NCBI GenBank assembly: GCA_029964075.1 | Contig: CM057147.1 | Location: 15,149,513 to 15,213,512 of the forward strand | DNA: 64,000 nt | Source of the DNA: Patiria pectinifera | Lineage: Eukaryota; Echinodermata; Asteroidea; Valvatida; Asterinidae | Direction: 5' to 3' | In this document: positions 13,101 to 21,060 of the stretch, in pieces | Numbering within the stretch: position 1 is the stretch's first letter | Layout of the letters: every line of letters begins with the position of its first letter | Made by a program: the position numbers and the translations under genes | Notes under the pieces: model-generated | The model's database searches: none | Seen by the model: only the letters and a program-made list of their open reading frames with translations | What the model was told of the DNA's origin: nothing

Positions 13101-14557
13101 TTGACTGAGCAGCCAATCAAATTCCTATCTTTCTCCCAGGAGCCAATCAGATTCTTGTATCCTTGTCCCAGTAACCAATCAGATTGTTATACCTTTGTCC
13201 CAAAAGCCAATCAGATTCTTGTGTCTTTGTCCCAGAAGCCAATCAGATTCTCATACCTTTGTCCAAGCAGCCAATCAAATTCTCTCATCTTTTCCCAACA
13301 GCCAATCAGTTTCTTTCATATTTTCCCAGCAGCCAATCAGATTCTTGTGTCTTGGTCCCAGCAGCCAATGAAATTCATTTATTTTTGTCCCAGACAAAGA
13401 CTATCAGATTCATGTACCTTTGAGCAGCCAATCAGATTCATGTACCTTTGAGCAGCCAATCAGATTCATGTACCTTTGAGCAGCCAATCAAATTCATGTA
13501 CCTTTGAGCAGCCAATCAGATTCATGTACCTTTGAGCAGCCAATCAGATTCATGTACCTTTGAGCAGCCAATCAGATTCATGTACCTTTGAGCAGCCAAT
13601 CAGATTCATGTACCTTTGAGCAGCCAATCAGATTCATGTACCTTTGAACAGCCAAACAGATTCTGTACCTTTGAGCAGCCAATCAGAGTCTGTACCTTTG
13701 ACCGAGCAACCAATGAAATTCCTGTTATCTTTGTCCCTGCAGCTTCCCAATTTCTCCAAAATGGAATCGGTGCTTGAAGAGCTCCTCAAGAAGGTTGAAG
13801 TCAGTCGGTCTGGTGAGCTGACCTCAGCAGTCAGGGGCGTCATCAAGGCATTCAACAACAAGTAAGTATTACAAGCTTTTTGTTCAATTTTCAAACATTT
13901 TATTTTCAGTTCCGTAACTAGGGGATGGCATGGGGAACAGGACTCCCCCCCCCCCCCAAAAAAAAATAGACTGTGGCCCCCCTTTCCCCCTCCCGCCTCC
14001 AAATTTTAAGTAAGTCAAAAATGAGCTTTTTTATTTTTAACAAACTGTTGACTGCCTCCTCCTGAAAATGAGGCACCCTTTCCCCTGCAACTTGAACTCA
14101 AGTTAGGACCCAACTCAAGTCATATCCGGGGACGAGTTGCGGACATTGTATCGGGTATAAGTTGCAGGATTCTGAACAACTTCTCAGTAATCTTCCCGAA
14201 ATTAAGTTATCAGTATTGGCGGGTCAAGCAGTTGCTGATGAAAATTTCCCCGGAACATGTCCGGGACAACTGCAGAGCTTATTCCAGGCAAAGTGAATGA
14301 TTCTACCCACAACTTGTCTGGTACTCGTCCCGGATATGAATTGAGACGGGCCCTTACACCACTGTTTATTATGGAGGTAGGGTTCCCATTTTCATGTGTA
14401 TGTGAACTTTGAGACTTCTGTCATTTCCAGAGGAGGTCATATATAACTTGTTTCTTTTTTCATTTTCATTTATAGACCTGCCGAGGGCAAGAGAAATAAG
14501 AGGAAAAAGAACAAACGGACGAAAAAGAACAAACGAGTGAAGCCGGCCAACCATTAG
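1160..14557 (+). CDS. MYBBP1A: MYBBP1A (Myb-binding protein 1A / Pol5-like), C-terminal 16 coding exons; 5' end outside window
   Basis: Exons: 1160-1335, 2194-2325, 3295-3443, 4726-4783, 5897-6013, 7308-7383, 7768-7817, 8852-8959, 9103-9173, 10246-10297, 10794-10862, 11710-11760, 11860-11916, 12659-12766, 13743-13861, 14476-14557 (stop TAG). All introns are GT-AG and the phases join without a break, giving 490 residues after a split first codon. Residues 1-118 form a long Asp/Glu-rich acidic stretch with Ser, typical of the middle of this family. Then comes [12 protein letters not shown], the motif [13 protein letters not shown] (around 147-159), helical repeat-type sequence ([22 protein letters not shown]), and a Lys/Arg tail (about 465-490) that looks like a nuclear/nucleolar signal. 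The order and wording of these blocks match vertebrate MYBBP1A, a nucleolar protein of rRNA synthesis and transcriptional co-repression (family knowledge). The basic tail is much shorter than in vertebrates. Upstream exons must lie left of the window; no coding sequence is visible in 1-1159. Confidence 0.93.
2680..3180. repeat. Dispersed repeat with two CCAAT-bearing segments (copy 1)
   Basis: This MYBBP1A intron segment recurs, diverged but in the same order, at 49435-49735: the GGTCCAAAA start, GAACGTTCAACCAAT, the CATGTGACACT block, GTTTAAGACCAGCCA and CCGACCAATAGGAAT are all shared. No terminal inverted repeat or coding capacity was seen. It could be a solo LTR or an unclassified non-coding element. 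Confidence 0.6.
3700..4270 (-). mobile_element. CR1/L2-like LINE, longer 3' fragment
   Basis: Read on the minus strand in one frame, it gives [20 protein letters not shown], then [28 protein letters not shown] and [17 protein letters not shown]. These are the classic end of a non-LTR reverse transcriptase ORF. The 3' side ends in AAAGCGC-type sequence and an ATT microsatellite near 3706. It is 5'-truncated near 4270. It is distinct in sequence from the copy at 555-1000. Confidence 0.82.
4968..5307 (+). mobile_element. TTAA-flanked MITE with iterated TGACTG words (copy 1)
   Basis: The ends read TAACCCTC and GAGGGTTAA. The interior repeats TGACTG/GACTG words many times. Related copies are at 63462-63791 (same orientation), 36520-36830 (inverted) and 33175-33266 (fragment). 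It is non-coding. Confidence 0.65.
5357..5869. mobile_element. TTAA-flanked MITE, TIR CAGTCCATCATTTG type (copy 1)
   Basis: It starts TTAAAGGTACAGTCC and ends GGACTGTAGCTTTAA, with a TTAA duplication at 5357-5360 and 5866-5869. A second copy of about 500 bp in the opposite orientation lies at 11144-11644. TTAA targets suggest mobilisation by a piggyBac- or Kolobok-type transposase (inference). Confidence 0.75.
6131..6900 (+). mobile_element. tRNA-derived SINE split by a MITE
   Basis: The head (6131-6200) has tRNA A- and B-box-like sequence (GTAGTGGTTAGGG; GGTTCGAATCC) and an anticodon-like loop reading CAT. The body resumes at 6672 with TTGTGTCCTTGGGCAAGCC and a GATGGACTAGCATCCCATCC block. 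The tRNA-like part has no intact cloverleaf, so I do not call it a tRNA gene. Confidence 0.65.
6207..6665. mobile_element. MITE with long TIR (GATCAAGCTAAATGAGTCG), copy 1, nested in SINE
   Basis: The TIRs of about 30 bp pair GATGCGATCAAGCTAAATGA with its complement near 6640-6664. A 6-bp duplication CATATG flanks it at 6201-6206 and 6666-6671. A second copy is at 16329-16574, flanked by ACATTT on both sides. Confidence 0.75.
6940..7235 (+). repeat. Dispersed repeat carrying CRE and CCAAT motifs (copy 1)
   Basis: This segment is found inverted at 35110-35470. Both copies keep TGAGTATCACCCG, a full CRE palindrome TGACGTCA, an ATTGG/CCAAT box, the GTTGTTGTATTACAAAAACG-like block and a CCAGGGTCTAT end. 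It stops shortly before MYBBP1A exon 6 (7308). Confidence 0.65.
7892..8249. mobile_element. MITE with TIR CTGATTTCATGAAACCTT
   Basis: The left end GCTGATTTCATGAAACCTTG pairs with the right end AAGGTTTCGTGAAATCAGAT. The interior is rich in short self-complementary CTTACGCAA/TTGCGTAAG words. It is non-coding and lies just after exon 7 of MYBBP1A. Confidence 0.65.
8330..8790. mobile_element. TIR element with GCAGCCATCTTG ends, split by a nested MITE
   Basis: The left arm near 8341 reads CAGCAGCCATCTTGGAAGTA, and the right arm ends with the complement TTCAAGATGGCTGCCATG near 8767-8785. The matching flanks GGGTCAGTCTATTGTCC and the complement near 8660 show that the element at 8408-8650 is inserted in it. 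Confidence 0.55.
8408..8650. mobile_element. MITE with TIR GGGCCYGTCTCAATTCATAT (copy 1)
   Basis: The left end GGGCCTGTCTCAATTCATAT pairs with the right end ATAATTTGAGATGGGCC. A clear second copy in the same orientation lies at 14107-14353, sharing GTATAAGTTGCAGGATTCTG and AGCAGTTGCT. Confidence 0.75.
9384..10097. mobile_element. TIR element with subterminal GAGTAC hexamer words
   Basis: The ends CAGTGTTGTA and TACAACACCTG are inverted repeats. Both flanks of the interior hold dozens of degenerate GAGTAC/GTACGA words over about 200 bp each. A second element (9593-9818) is nested in its middle. It lies between MYBBP1A exons 9 and 10. Confidence 0.6.
9593..9818. mobile_element. Nested TIR element with perfect 15-bp hairpin
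   Basis: The ends CCACGGTTACTCACGTTAC and GTAACGTGAGCCCGTGG are complementary. A perfect hairpin with 15-bp arms (9597-9611 and 9618-9632) and a 6-nt loop sits at the left end. Confidence 0.6.
10961..11675 (+). mobile_element. tRNA-Ser-derived SINE (copy 1) interrupted by a TTAA MITE
   Basis: The head (10985-11060) shows GGTCGAGTGGTTAGACA, an anticodon-like CTAGAAA loop (as in Ser-AGA) and GGTTCGAGTCCC. The body has TTTCACTCGGGAGGTA and CAGTGTTTATACGTC. The tail, TCCGATGCAAATTCCATCTT, appears only after the insert ends at 11644. The uninterrupted copy is at 15655-15876. The long variable arm of a true tRNA-Ser is missing. Confidence 0.8.
11144..11644. mobile_element. TTAA-flanked MITE, TIR CAGTCCATCATTTG type (copy 2)
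   Basis: It starts TTAAAGCTATAGTCC and ends GGACTACATCTTTAA, with TTAA at 11144-11147 and 11641-11644. It interrupts the SINE tail, and the SINE at 15655-15876 shows the empty site. It is the reverse orientation of the copy at 5357-5869. Confidence 0.85.
12013..12241. mobile_element. Twin tRNA-like inverted element (copy 1)
   Basis: The left half is a tRNA-Ala-like sequence on the minus strand (GAACCTGCGACCTCC). The right half is one on the plus strand (TAGCTCAGTTGGTAGAGC, loop ACGGCAA, GGTTGCAGGTTCAAAC). The loop lacks T at position 33, so neither looks like a functional tRNA. The same head-to-head layout recurs at 59628-59822. Confidence 0.7.
12846..13740 (+). repeat. CCAAT-word minisatellite in MYBBP1A intron 14
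   Basis: More than 25 tandem units of AGCCAATCAGATTC followed by a pyrimidine-rich segment. Units before 13426 are 30-32 bp and diverged. Eight units at 13426-13649 are 28 bp and nearly identical. The final unit merges into the acceptor of exon 15 at 13743. Open frames across it are a by-product of the repeat, not genes. Confidence 0.92.
14107..14353. mobile_element. MITE with TIR GGGCCYGTCTCAATTCATAT (copy 2)
   Basis: It matches the element at 8408-8650 in order and orientation, ending GATATGAATTGAGACGGGCC. It lies between exons 15 and 16 of MYBBP1A. Confidence 0.75.
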
Positions 14558-14631
14558 GTGAAAGAACACAATACTTTATAACAACTTGGCCATGGAGTGT
14601 ACCATTTTAATGGTACAATTAGGATGTACTA

Positions 14632-15230
14632 CAGGGTGAGTAAAGAAAACACAAAACCCAATTGTTGGGACTATTGTTTTAGTGAAGTTCTGCATGTAGC
14701 ACTTTCAAAATCTAGGATATGAAAGCCCAATTCATAAGCTTTCATTTAGTACAAGAATCATTCAAATCACTCAAGCGCTTTTCAAGTTATGGAATTTTAA
14801 ACACAACCACCCAGGCGCGGTTCTAGAACCAATATTTTGGGGGGGGGGGGGGCTAGCACGGTGGATCCAGAATTTTTTCAGGGAGGCGTGCTGAAATGTA
14901 GACCGGTTATTTTTTCCAGACACTTAGGCCTCCGAAAATCAATAGGTGTACATCACAATCCTTCTTTTTGCTAATGCATTTTTTTTTTTTTTACGGAATT
15001 TATTTTGGGGGGGCTAGACAAAATTTTGGGGGGGCTACAGCCCCCCCTAGCCCCCCTGTAGAACCGCGCCTGCAACCACCATTTTAAAGTTATGTCTACG
15101 GATCACACAAAAGGTGTGCGTTCTTTCAGCAAAACGAAAACAATCCCTAGATTATTGAAAGTGCTACATTTAGAACGTCACTAAAACAATGGTCCCGACA
15201 TTTGGGTATGGTGTTTTTTTACTCACCCTG
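14632..15230. mobile_element. Mariner-like MITE (CAGGGTGAGT ends), split by hAT-like element
   Basis: Ends CAGGGTGAGT and ACTCACCCTG are flanked by TA. The inner arms (TGTAGCACTTTCAA, TTGAAAGTGCTACA) are complementary. A truncated second copy is at 20822-21060. It begins about 75 bp after the MYBBP1A stop, so it may lie in the 3' UTR. Confidence 0.75.
14812..15072. mobile_element. hAT-like MITE with 8-bp target duplication
   Basis: TIRs CAGGCGCGGTTCTA and TAGAACCGCGCCTG are flanked by an exact 8-bp duplication CAACCACC (14804-14811 and 15073-15080). The empty site is visible in the related element near 20997. The interior has long G and C tracts. Confidence 0.88.
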
Positions 15231-15521
15231 TATACATTGGCCTACTTTCAATACGCAACAAGTAAACTCTTTACTTTTTCTTTGAAAATGTCTGGGTCGT
15301 TATTTTTTACTGTCTTATAACTGTCTGGGTCATTATTTTTTATTGTGTTATACATTAATTTTTAATGGGGAGAGATACATCTGCCGAAGCCTGGTACAAA
15401 ACGCATCAGCATCATTGCATATAGGGTGAGTCCCAAAAAAAATTACAGAGTTAGATAAAATCTTTTAAAAATATGTAGCTCTCTCAATTTAATAACAATA
15501 ACATAGAAATAAGTACATGTT

Positions 15522-15625
15522 AATCAATATTAGGTTTTGATTCACCGACGTATAAGTCGGTGAAGGGCAAAACCTAATATTGATTTACATCACCCCGACG
15601 CAAACATTCCATCTTATGAATAGTT
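15522..15625. repeat. Palindromic head-to-head SINE tail fragment
   Basis: The 18-bp arms AATCAATATTAGGTTTTG (15522-15539) and their complement (15568-15585) enclose a second 9-bp inverted pair (15541-15549, 15556-15564). The right side continues as the tail of the SINE at 15655. Confidence 0.7.
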
Positions 15626-15654
15626 TAATTGCGGTACCCGCTGCTACATGTACC

Positions 15655-15876
15655 TCAGATTCGAACCAGCCAACCGATCCCGGCAAACTCAGTGGTCGAG
15701 TGGTAAGACGTCTGCACTAGAAAGCAGGAGGTCCTGGGTTCGAGTCCCACCCGAGTGATTTTTTTCCAACTTTCACTCGGGAGGTAGCACACTGAGTATA
15801 CAGTGTTTATACGTCAGTGAAAGGCAAAACCTAATTTGATTTACATCACCCCGACGCAAAAATTCCATCTTATGAA
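15655..15876 (+). mobile_element. tRNA-Ser-derived SINE (copy 2, uninterrupted)
   Basis: Same structure as the copy at 10961-11675: TCAGATTCGAACCAGCC start, tRNA-like A and B boxes, TTTCACTCGGGAGGTA and a CCATCTTATGAA tail. At 15840 it shows the empty target of the TTAA MITE. Confidence 0.82.
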
Positions 15877-16309
15877 AGTACATGTTATTGACTAATAACT
15901 GAAAATTTCACGTAATTTGCATACTCTATTCACAATTATTTCTAGTTTAAAAGAAATACCACAACATTGCACCTCTTTTCCATCCTCATAATCAAAATTG
16001 ATCTCGTACAACTTTAGGGTCTGTGTGTTTCGGAGCAAGGCAGAAGGGTTCTTACAACTTAAACTGGTCAACATTTATGATTACAGCTGTTAAATTTAAG
16101 CATGGTTCTCAAAAAAAAGACCAATTTCTTAAAATCATTGAAATGATCTTTGATAGTCATACTGTTTGGCAGTATTCCATAGAGTATAATCGATCACGTA
16201 TACATACAATGCTGTACAAATGATCATGTATGAATAAAATCAAAACAACTTACATACAATTGGTGTTTTTCGTTCCTTTGTTACCCAGAAATATTTTTGG
16301 AATTCAGTT

Positions 16310-17095
16310 TTAAAGGTAAAATACATTTATGATGCAATCAATCTAAATGAGTCGTTTGTCGGGAATTTTCATTTGAAGTTTCAGGCCAAAATAGGGCCAC
16401 TTCATCACATCACTTCATCACATCTCTTGGTGTTCCGACTTCCATGATTTTTGAACTAAAGATGGTACTAGCATGCGGTTTTCACAGCACTAATGCTGAG
16501 ATTGTGCTTTTTCCAAATCTGTAAAAAAAAAAATGACCAGGGTCGACAAACGACTCATTTAGCTTGATCGCATCACATTTGCTTTCCATGTAATTTTCAG
16601 AAATGGATGGATTTGGGGGTTAGTATTCTTTTAGCAAATATTGTTACACTCACCTGTTTAAAGATTTGTGTTCATAGATGCTGAAAAACCCTAGAAAAAA
16701 AATGCTGTTCTTGTAGTCTGGTTCCCTGACCCTACTTCAGACGAAACACAGCAATTTATAAACATCTGGGAATTTGTCAGGTCAGGGAACCAGACTAGCT
16801 GGCTTGCACCCGTTCATGGATATGTATTACAAAACGATTGCAAACAAATGTGGTCTCACTAAATTTGATAAATTGGGGGTAGTATTTGAAGACAGTCAGT
16901 TGTTTTCCAACGATGGTCGGCCAACCATCGTTGGAAATTGATACAAAAAAATTATTTTTCTTGAAAAGGACAGCACACCAGGTGCCATGATTTCACAGGT
17001 GATGGAGACTATTATTCACTTACAGTCAAGTAAGGTATTTTCTAATAATTTGGCAGTTTAGTTTTTTGATGTTTGTAAATGTTTATTACCTTTAA
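16310..17095. mobile_element. TTAA element with internal hairpins (copy 1), split by a MITE
   Basis: TTAA at both ends (16310, 17092). It contains the inverted pair GTCTGGTTCCCTGACC / GGTCAGGGAACCAGAC and a central palindrome with 13-bp arms at 16905-16936. Other copies: 42130-42894, 42953-43468, 53224-53738, 62945-63465, and a fragment at 55805-55880. Confidence 0.8.
16329..16574. mobile_element. MITE with long TIR (GATCAAGCTAAATGAGTCG), copy 2, nested
   Basis: Both ends carry AATGAGTCGTTTGTCG-type TIRs. A 6-bp duplication ACATTT flanks it at 16323-16328 and 16575-16580. It interrupts the TTAA element at 16310-17095. Confidence 0.78.
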
Positions 17096-17325
17096 GCAAA
17101 CTATTTTAACTGATACCCCTTTGAATTTTGAATCCTTCAACATCCAACAGGTTTTGAATGGATTTTGATGGACTGATGAAGACAGAACCCAAACATTGTT
17201 ACTGTACAGGGCGTCAAAAAAGGATACTCATTTTTAAATGTAAATTATCAGAAATGCACTGAATATTTTAGGAGGCAAGAACAAGGAAAAAGGCCAGGAA
17301 AAAGTCCTCTATCCAATGATATTTG

Positions 17326-17755
17326 GTATGTGGGGTGCTGTGGTCCAATGGTTACGGTGTTCGACTCGTGTGCCGTGGTACATGGGTTCGAATCCTGACC
17401 ATGGGAACATGGTGCTCGTGCTCTTGAGCAAGGCGCTCTACCATTATTGCTTCGTCCTTTGGATGGGACGTAAAGCCGTAGGTCCCGTGTGTTGTGTAAT
17501 GCACGTAAAAGAACCCAGTAACACTTATCGCTAAAGAGAAGGGGTTTGCCCCGGTGTTTCTGGCAGTGGCTGTTAAATGCACCACTGCACCTTGTAAACC
17601 ATTATAAAGGTGCTACATAATGGTTCTCATATTTCTCATATACTTCATTTAACTGTTTCTAATAATAGACATAATTTCCAGCGCCTTGAGTACCTAATTG
17701 TTGGTAGATACGTGCGCTATATAAGACTTCGGTATTATTATATTATTATTATATT
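17326..17755 (+). mobile_element. tRNA-derived SINE with LINE-like tail
   Basis: A tRNA-like head (GTGGTCCAATGGTTACGG, GGGTTCGAATCCTGACC) is followed by a central domain (GATGGGACGTAAAGCCGTAG, GTGTAATGCACGTAAAAGAA) and a tail GCGCTATATAAGACTT with ATT repeats. The tail resembles CR1/L2 3' ends, consistent with LINE-driven mobility. Confidence 0.8.
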
Positions 17756-18541
17756 AAGTTCATTACGTCATTGTCATGGATGACTGAGCAAACGTGGCCT
17801 CTATGAAAGAGGTCAAACTCAGCACTGTGATTAGTTTGTACCTGGGCGGCAAAGGGCAGACAGATATTCTTTTGCTGTTACTTATTGTAGGCCAGGCCCG
17901 CCTAATGGAGGCATATCTGGATAATTATGATCGATGACTTTGTGGTACCCCAGATGGAGCTGATCTTCCCGAGACAGCCACGTGGAGCTTTCAGACGGGT
18001 GTGGTGGGCTCGCACACTGCCACACAGACTTGTCGCTGTGAGGCATCGTTTGGCAGAGCTTTTGGTGATTCCGTGGTTTTTTGGGGTTTTTTCACCGTCT
18101 TAAATTCCTTTATTTTAGACCCCGGATATAAGCCTTGATATCCTCAAAATAGCTGTAGATTTAACATACTTTTTAACATAATTGTCTCTTCAGTTTGATA
18201 TAGCCATCAGTTTGGCATATACATTGTATACAGATATTACATTGTTGGGTTGATTGTTCCTTTTGATTTTCATCGTTTAAGATTCTGTTAACACTAACTC
18301 TGGCGATTTGTCATTCGGTTAATTTGTTGGGTTTGTCAATGACCACTTTTGGAGGATGCGACAAATTAACCAAAAGGTTTGAGTTATACCATGAAAAAAG
18401 CAGGCCCGGGCAAGCCATCACCACAAAACAGACATAGAGACACCCGTAGAGACGCCAGATTCATCGACGGCGCTTGCCAGATATCGCCGCTATCTGCCGT
18501 TCCCCCCCCCCCCCCTTAAAATGACTTGGAGTGTAAAGGGC
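17756..18541. other. Intergenic, no gene seen
   Basis: Unique-looking sequence. One inverted pair, GGTTAATTTGT and its complement, lies about 18318-18376, and there is a C tract near 18502-18515. No coding signal. Confidence 0.5.
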
Positions 18542-19186
18542 GGTTCAAAATAAAGGAAACCCACTTTTGACAGCAATTTTCACATACTTAGTTAACTTAT
18601 TTCAATTGTTACAAAGTAATAAGGTATAGCACCATGATGAAAAAAAGCTTAGTAAAAGTCGCTAGAATAGTGATATTGAATGCAAGTCACCAAAATCAGT
18701 TTTGTCCGTGTGTTATGCTATGTGAACTGGACGTTTTTGTAGTTCACAAAAATTTGAAACCTTGGCCAACAAAATGTTTTGACCTGGTCATTATTATTGA
18801 GGCTGTCCGATTATTCATGTCAGTGTGAAGATCATCTACCCAAGGAGCTGTAGGCTTAGTTCATTGTTGCACAACATTACATAGCAACCAAAAGAATTAG
18901 AACTAACAATCCTTGTTTGAAGTGTGCTAATATTTTGTCTTCAAATCAAGCTCCTATAGCTGAGCTCAGTCAAGCGAAGGGAATGTATACCTCCTTGGAC
19001 AAACAGGTTTCGCACATGAAATGTTCAAACTACCATAGCTCAGACACAAAAATGCAATTGCAACGATTTTTCGTCACTTATGCATATAAAAGGCCAGTAC
19101 TTTTATAGCTACTGATCCAAAGTTTAAAAGAATTTGTAAAAATAGGTGAACATTGCTGTCAAAAGGGGATTCCTTTATTTTGAACC
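18542..19186. mobile_element. Non-autonomous TIR transposon, GGTTCAAAATAAAGGA ends
   Basis: Ends GGTTCAAAATAAAGGAAAC and TCCTTTATTTTGAACC extend into complementary TTTTGACAGCAAT / ATTGCTGTCAAAA, a TIR of about 35 bp. The interior is about 570 bp with only a 64-codon frame (18634-18828) that resembles no transposase. Confidence 0.75.
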
Positions 19187-19489
19187 ATTGTAATATTTCT
19201 TGCGCTTCCAATTTCGGGTAATCATGATTATAAAGAGAGGTTGCATAGAGCGCCCTCACAGTGGGCAGGTTTTATTATTTGATTTCATATGAAAATTTAA
19301 ATCGTCTACCCATGCGCATCATAGCTCTCGGTATAGCAGGGTAATGCGATCGGATAATTTATTACAAGTATTAAAGGGACAAGTATATGGAGCCCAAAAT
19401 TTCCGTACGGTTATATATCATAGTTAAAGGCGCGCACATAAAATCATTTGCATTTATATCCCAACAGTAACTTATCAAATTGATTATGA
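19187..19489. other. Intergenic, nothing recognised
   Basis: AT-rich sequence between the TIR transposon and the degenerate tandem repeat. No ORF, repeat or motif stands out. Confidence 0.4.
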
Positions 19490-19830
19490 TAAGTTATCAT
19501 TGAATTCTATTTTCCAGAGAAAGGTTATGCACTTAAGTCCGTATTTCAGAGATATAATTATTTTCGTTGAATTCCGTGTTCCCGAGATAACTTTATCGTC
19601 GAATTCCGTGTTTCCGACATATGATTTCGTTAAAATATAATCATGAATGATATTATATTATGTGATTCCTTGATAAGTGAGGCTATCATTGAATTCTGGG
19701 AAACGCTGTAACTGGATTCCGTATTTTAATTATTGTTGAATTCCATGTTTCCGAGATAACGTTATCGTTGAATTCCGTGTTTATGAGATATGTTATCGTT
19801 GAAGCCTGTGTTTCCGTGATAAACTATCAC
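19490..19830 (+). repeat. Degenerate tandem repeat, GAATTCCGTGTTTCCGAGAT unit
   Basis: About eight variable units of roughly 30-35 bp carry TTATCGTTGAATTCCGTGTT and end in GAGATAA. TTATC and GATAA make each unit partly self-complementary. Units differ by many substitutions and small indels, so the array is old. Confidence 0.65.
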
Positions 19831-20821
19831 TATGAATTATGAATCTATTTTATCGGATAAACGTTTCTGCGTTTCCAAGTGTTGCACATAAGTGTTGCTT
19901 CCGTATACTGGTACTAAACATTCCGTGAAATTAATCCGTCTGGCTTGCTGTCATTTAGAAGAAATCCAGAAATGTAGGTGATTTCCAACGATCTGTCAAT
20001 TGACACACTTGGAAATAGAGTGCTGTAGGCCTTCATGTACACTAGACGAAATCCTGTTTCGTTATCAAACGGTTGTGCACGGTTTTATTAGTGGTGTGGT
20101 GTTATTATTGGAAACGAGCAAAACGCATGAAAAGCAAATAATCCTATATGCCTTTAAACATAAATCAATTAAAGTATCAAATTTAATTAACTTTCCATCT
20201 CGAACTAAATTGAAAAATATTTGAACAATGATAATTATTCCGCCTGGGGAAAATTCTACAGACTGGAATATTGAATTTAAAAGCCCATTGGTTGTAAGGC
20301 CATGTAAGGACTTTTTTTTAAAGCAATTATCTGACATCTAAAATCTACTGACTGAGAGAAAAAGCTTATCAATTTCAACGAATTGAAAATGGGCACACGA
20401 TTTGATTAGGCCTAACTGAACTAAACGGAACAGCCGCAAGATGAAAAGAGCCGACAGCAAAATTGAAACAAAAATACCGAAGGTCGTTTTGAGGTGATTT
20501 TTTCCCCCAGCAAATTATAGCCTCGATATAATGCAAGTGCAAATTATGCATCAATATTCATATACAGTTAACAAAAGGACGCCTGTAATTATTCAATGCT
20601 GCAACATGTGGCACAATATTAGTGTGTTACCCAATTGACTTGTTGTAGGTATTACATTATCCATTGGGCCGAGGCCAGCGGAAGTTCGATAATCGCACGT
20701 TATCAGACAAATTAAACGTCTGGAAATACACTTCAGAAATCCGTCCGTGCGTTGCAGATAATACAGTGTACGGTATCTTGAATCTGTTCGTTCCAATTTA
20801 TGTGACAACTTGACAATCATA
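19831..20821. other. Intergenic, no gene seen
   Basis: AT-rich unique-looking sequence. Short ORFs here (74-90 codons) overlap on opposite strands and resemble nothing I know. Confidence 0.4.
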
Positions 20822-21060
20822 TACAGGGTGAGTAAAAAAAAACACGAAACCCAAATGTCGGGACTATTGTTTTAGTGAAGATCTGCATGTAGCACTTTCA
20901 ATATCTAGAATATGAAAGCCCAATTCATAAGCTTTCTTTTAGTACAAGAATCATTCAAATCACTGATGTACTTTTCAAGTTACGGAATTTTAAACACAAC
21001 CACCTTTTTAAAGTTCTGTCCACGGATCACAAAAAATGTGATTTGTTTTCGCTTTTTTCT
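20822..21060. mobile_element. Mariner-like MITE (CAGGGTGAGT), truncated copy
   Basis: It matches the left half of 14632-15230, including TGTAGCACTTTCAA and AACACAACCACC, and breaks off before the right TIR. It preserves the empty site of the hAT-like insertion. Confidence 0.72.

Noticed and set aside
12870..13451. 193-codon open frame on the + strand
   Set aside because: It is entirely made of the CCAAT minisatellite units. The frame stays open only because of unit composition, and it lies in an intron.
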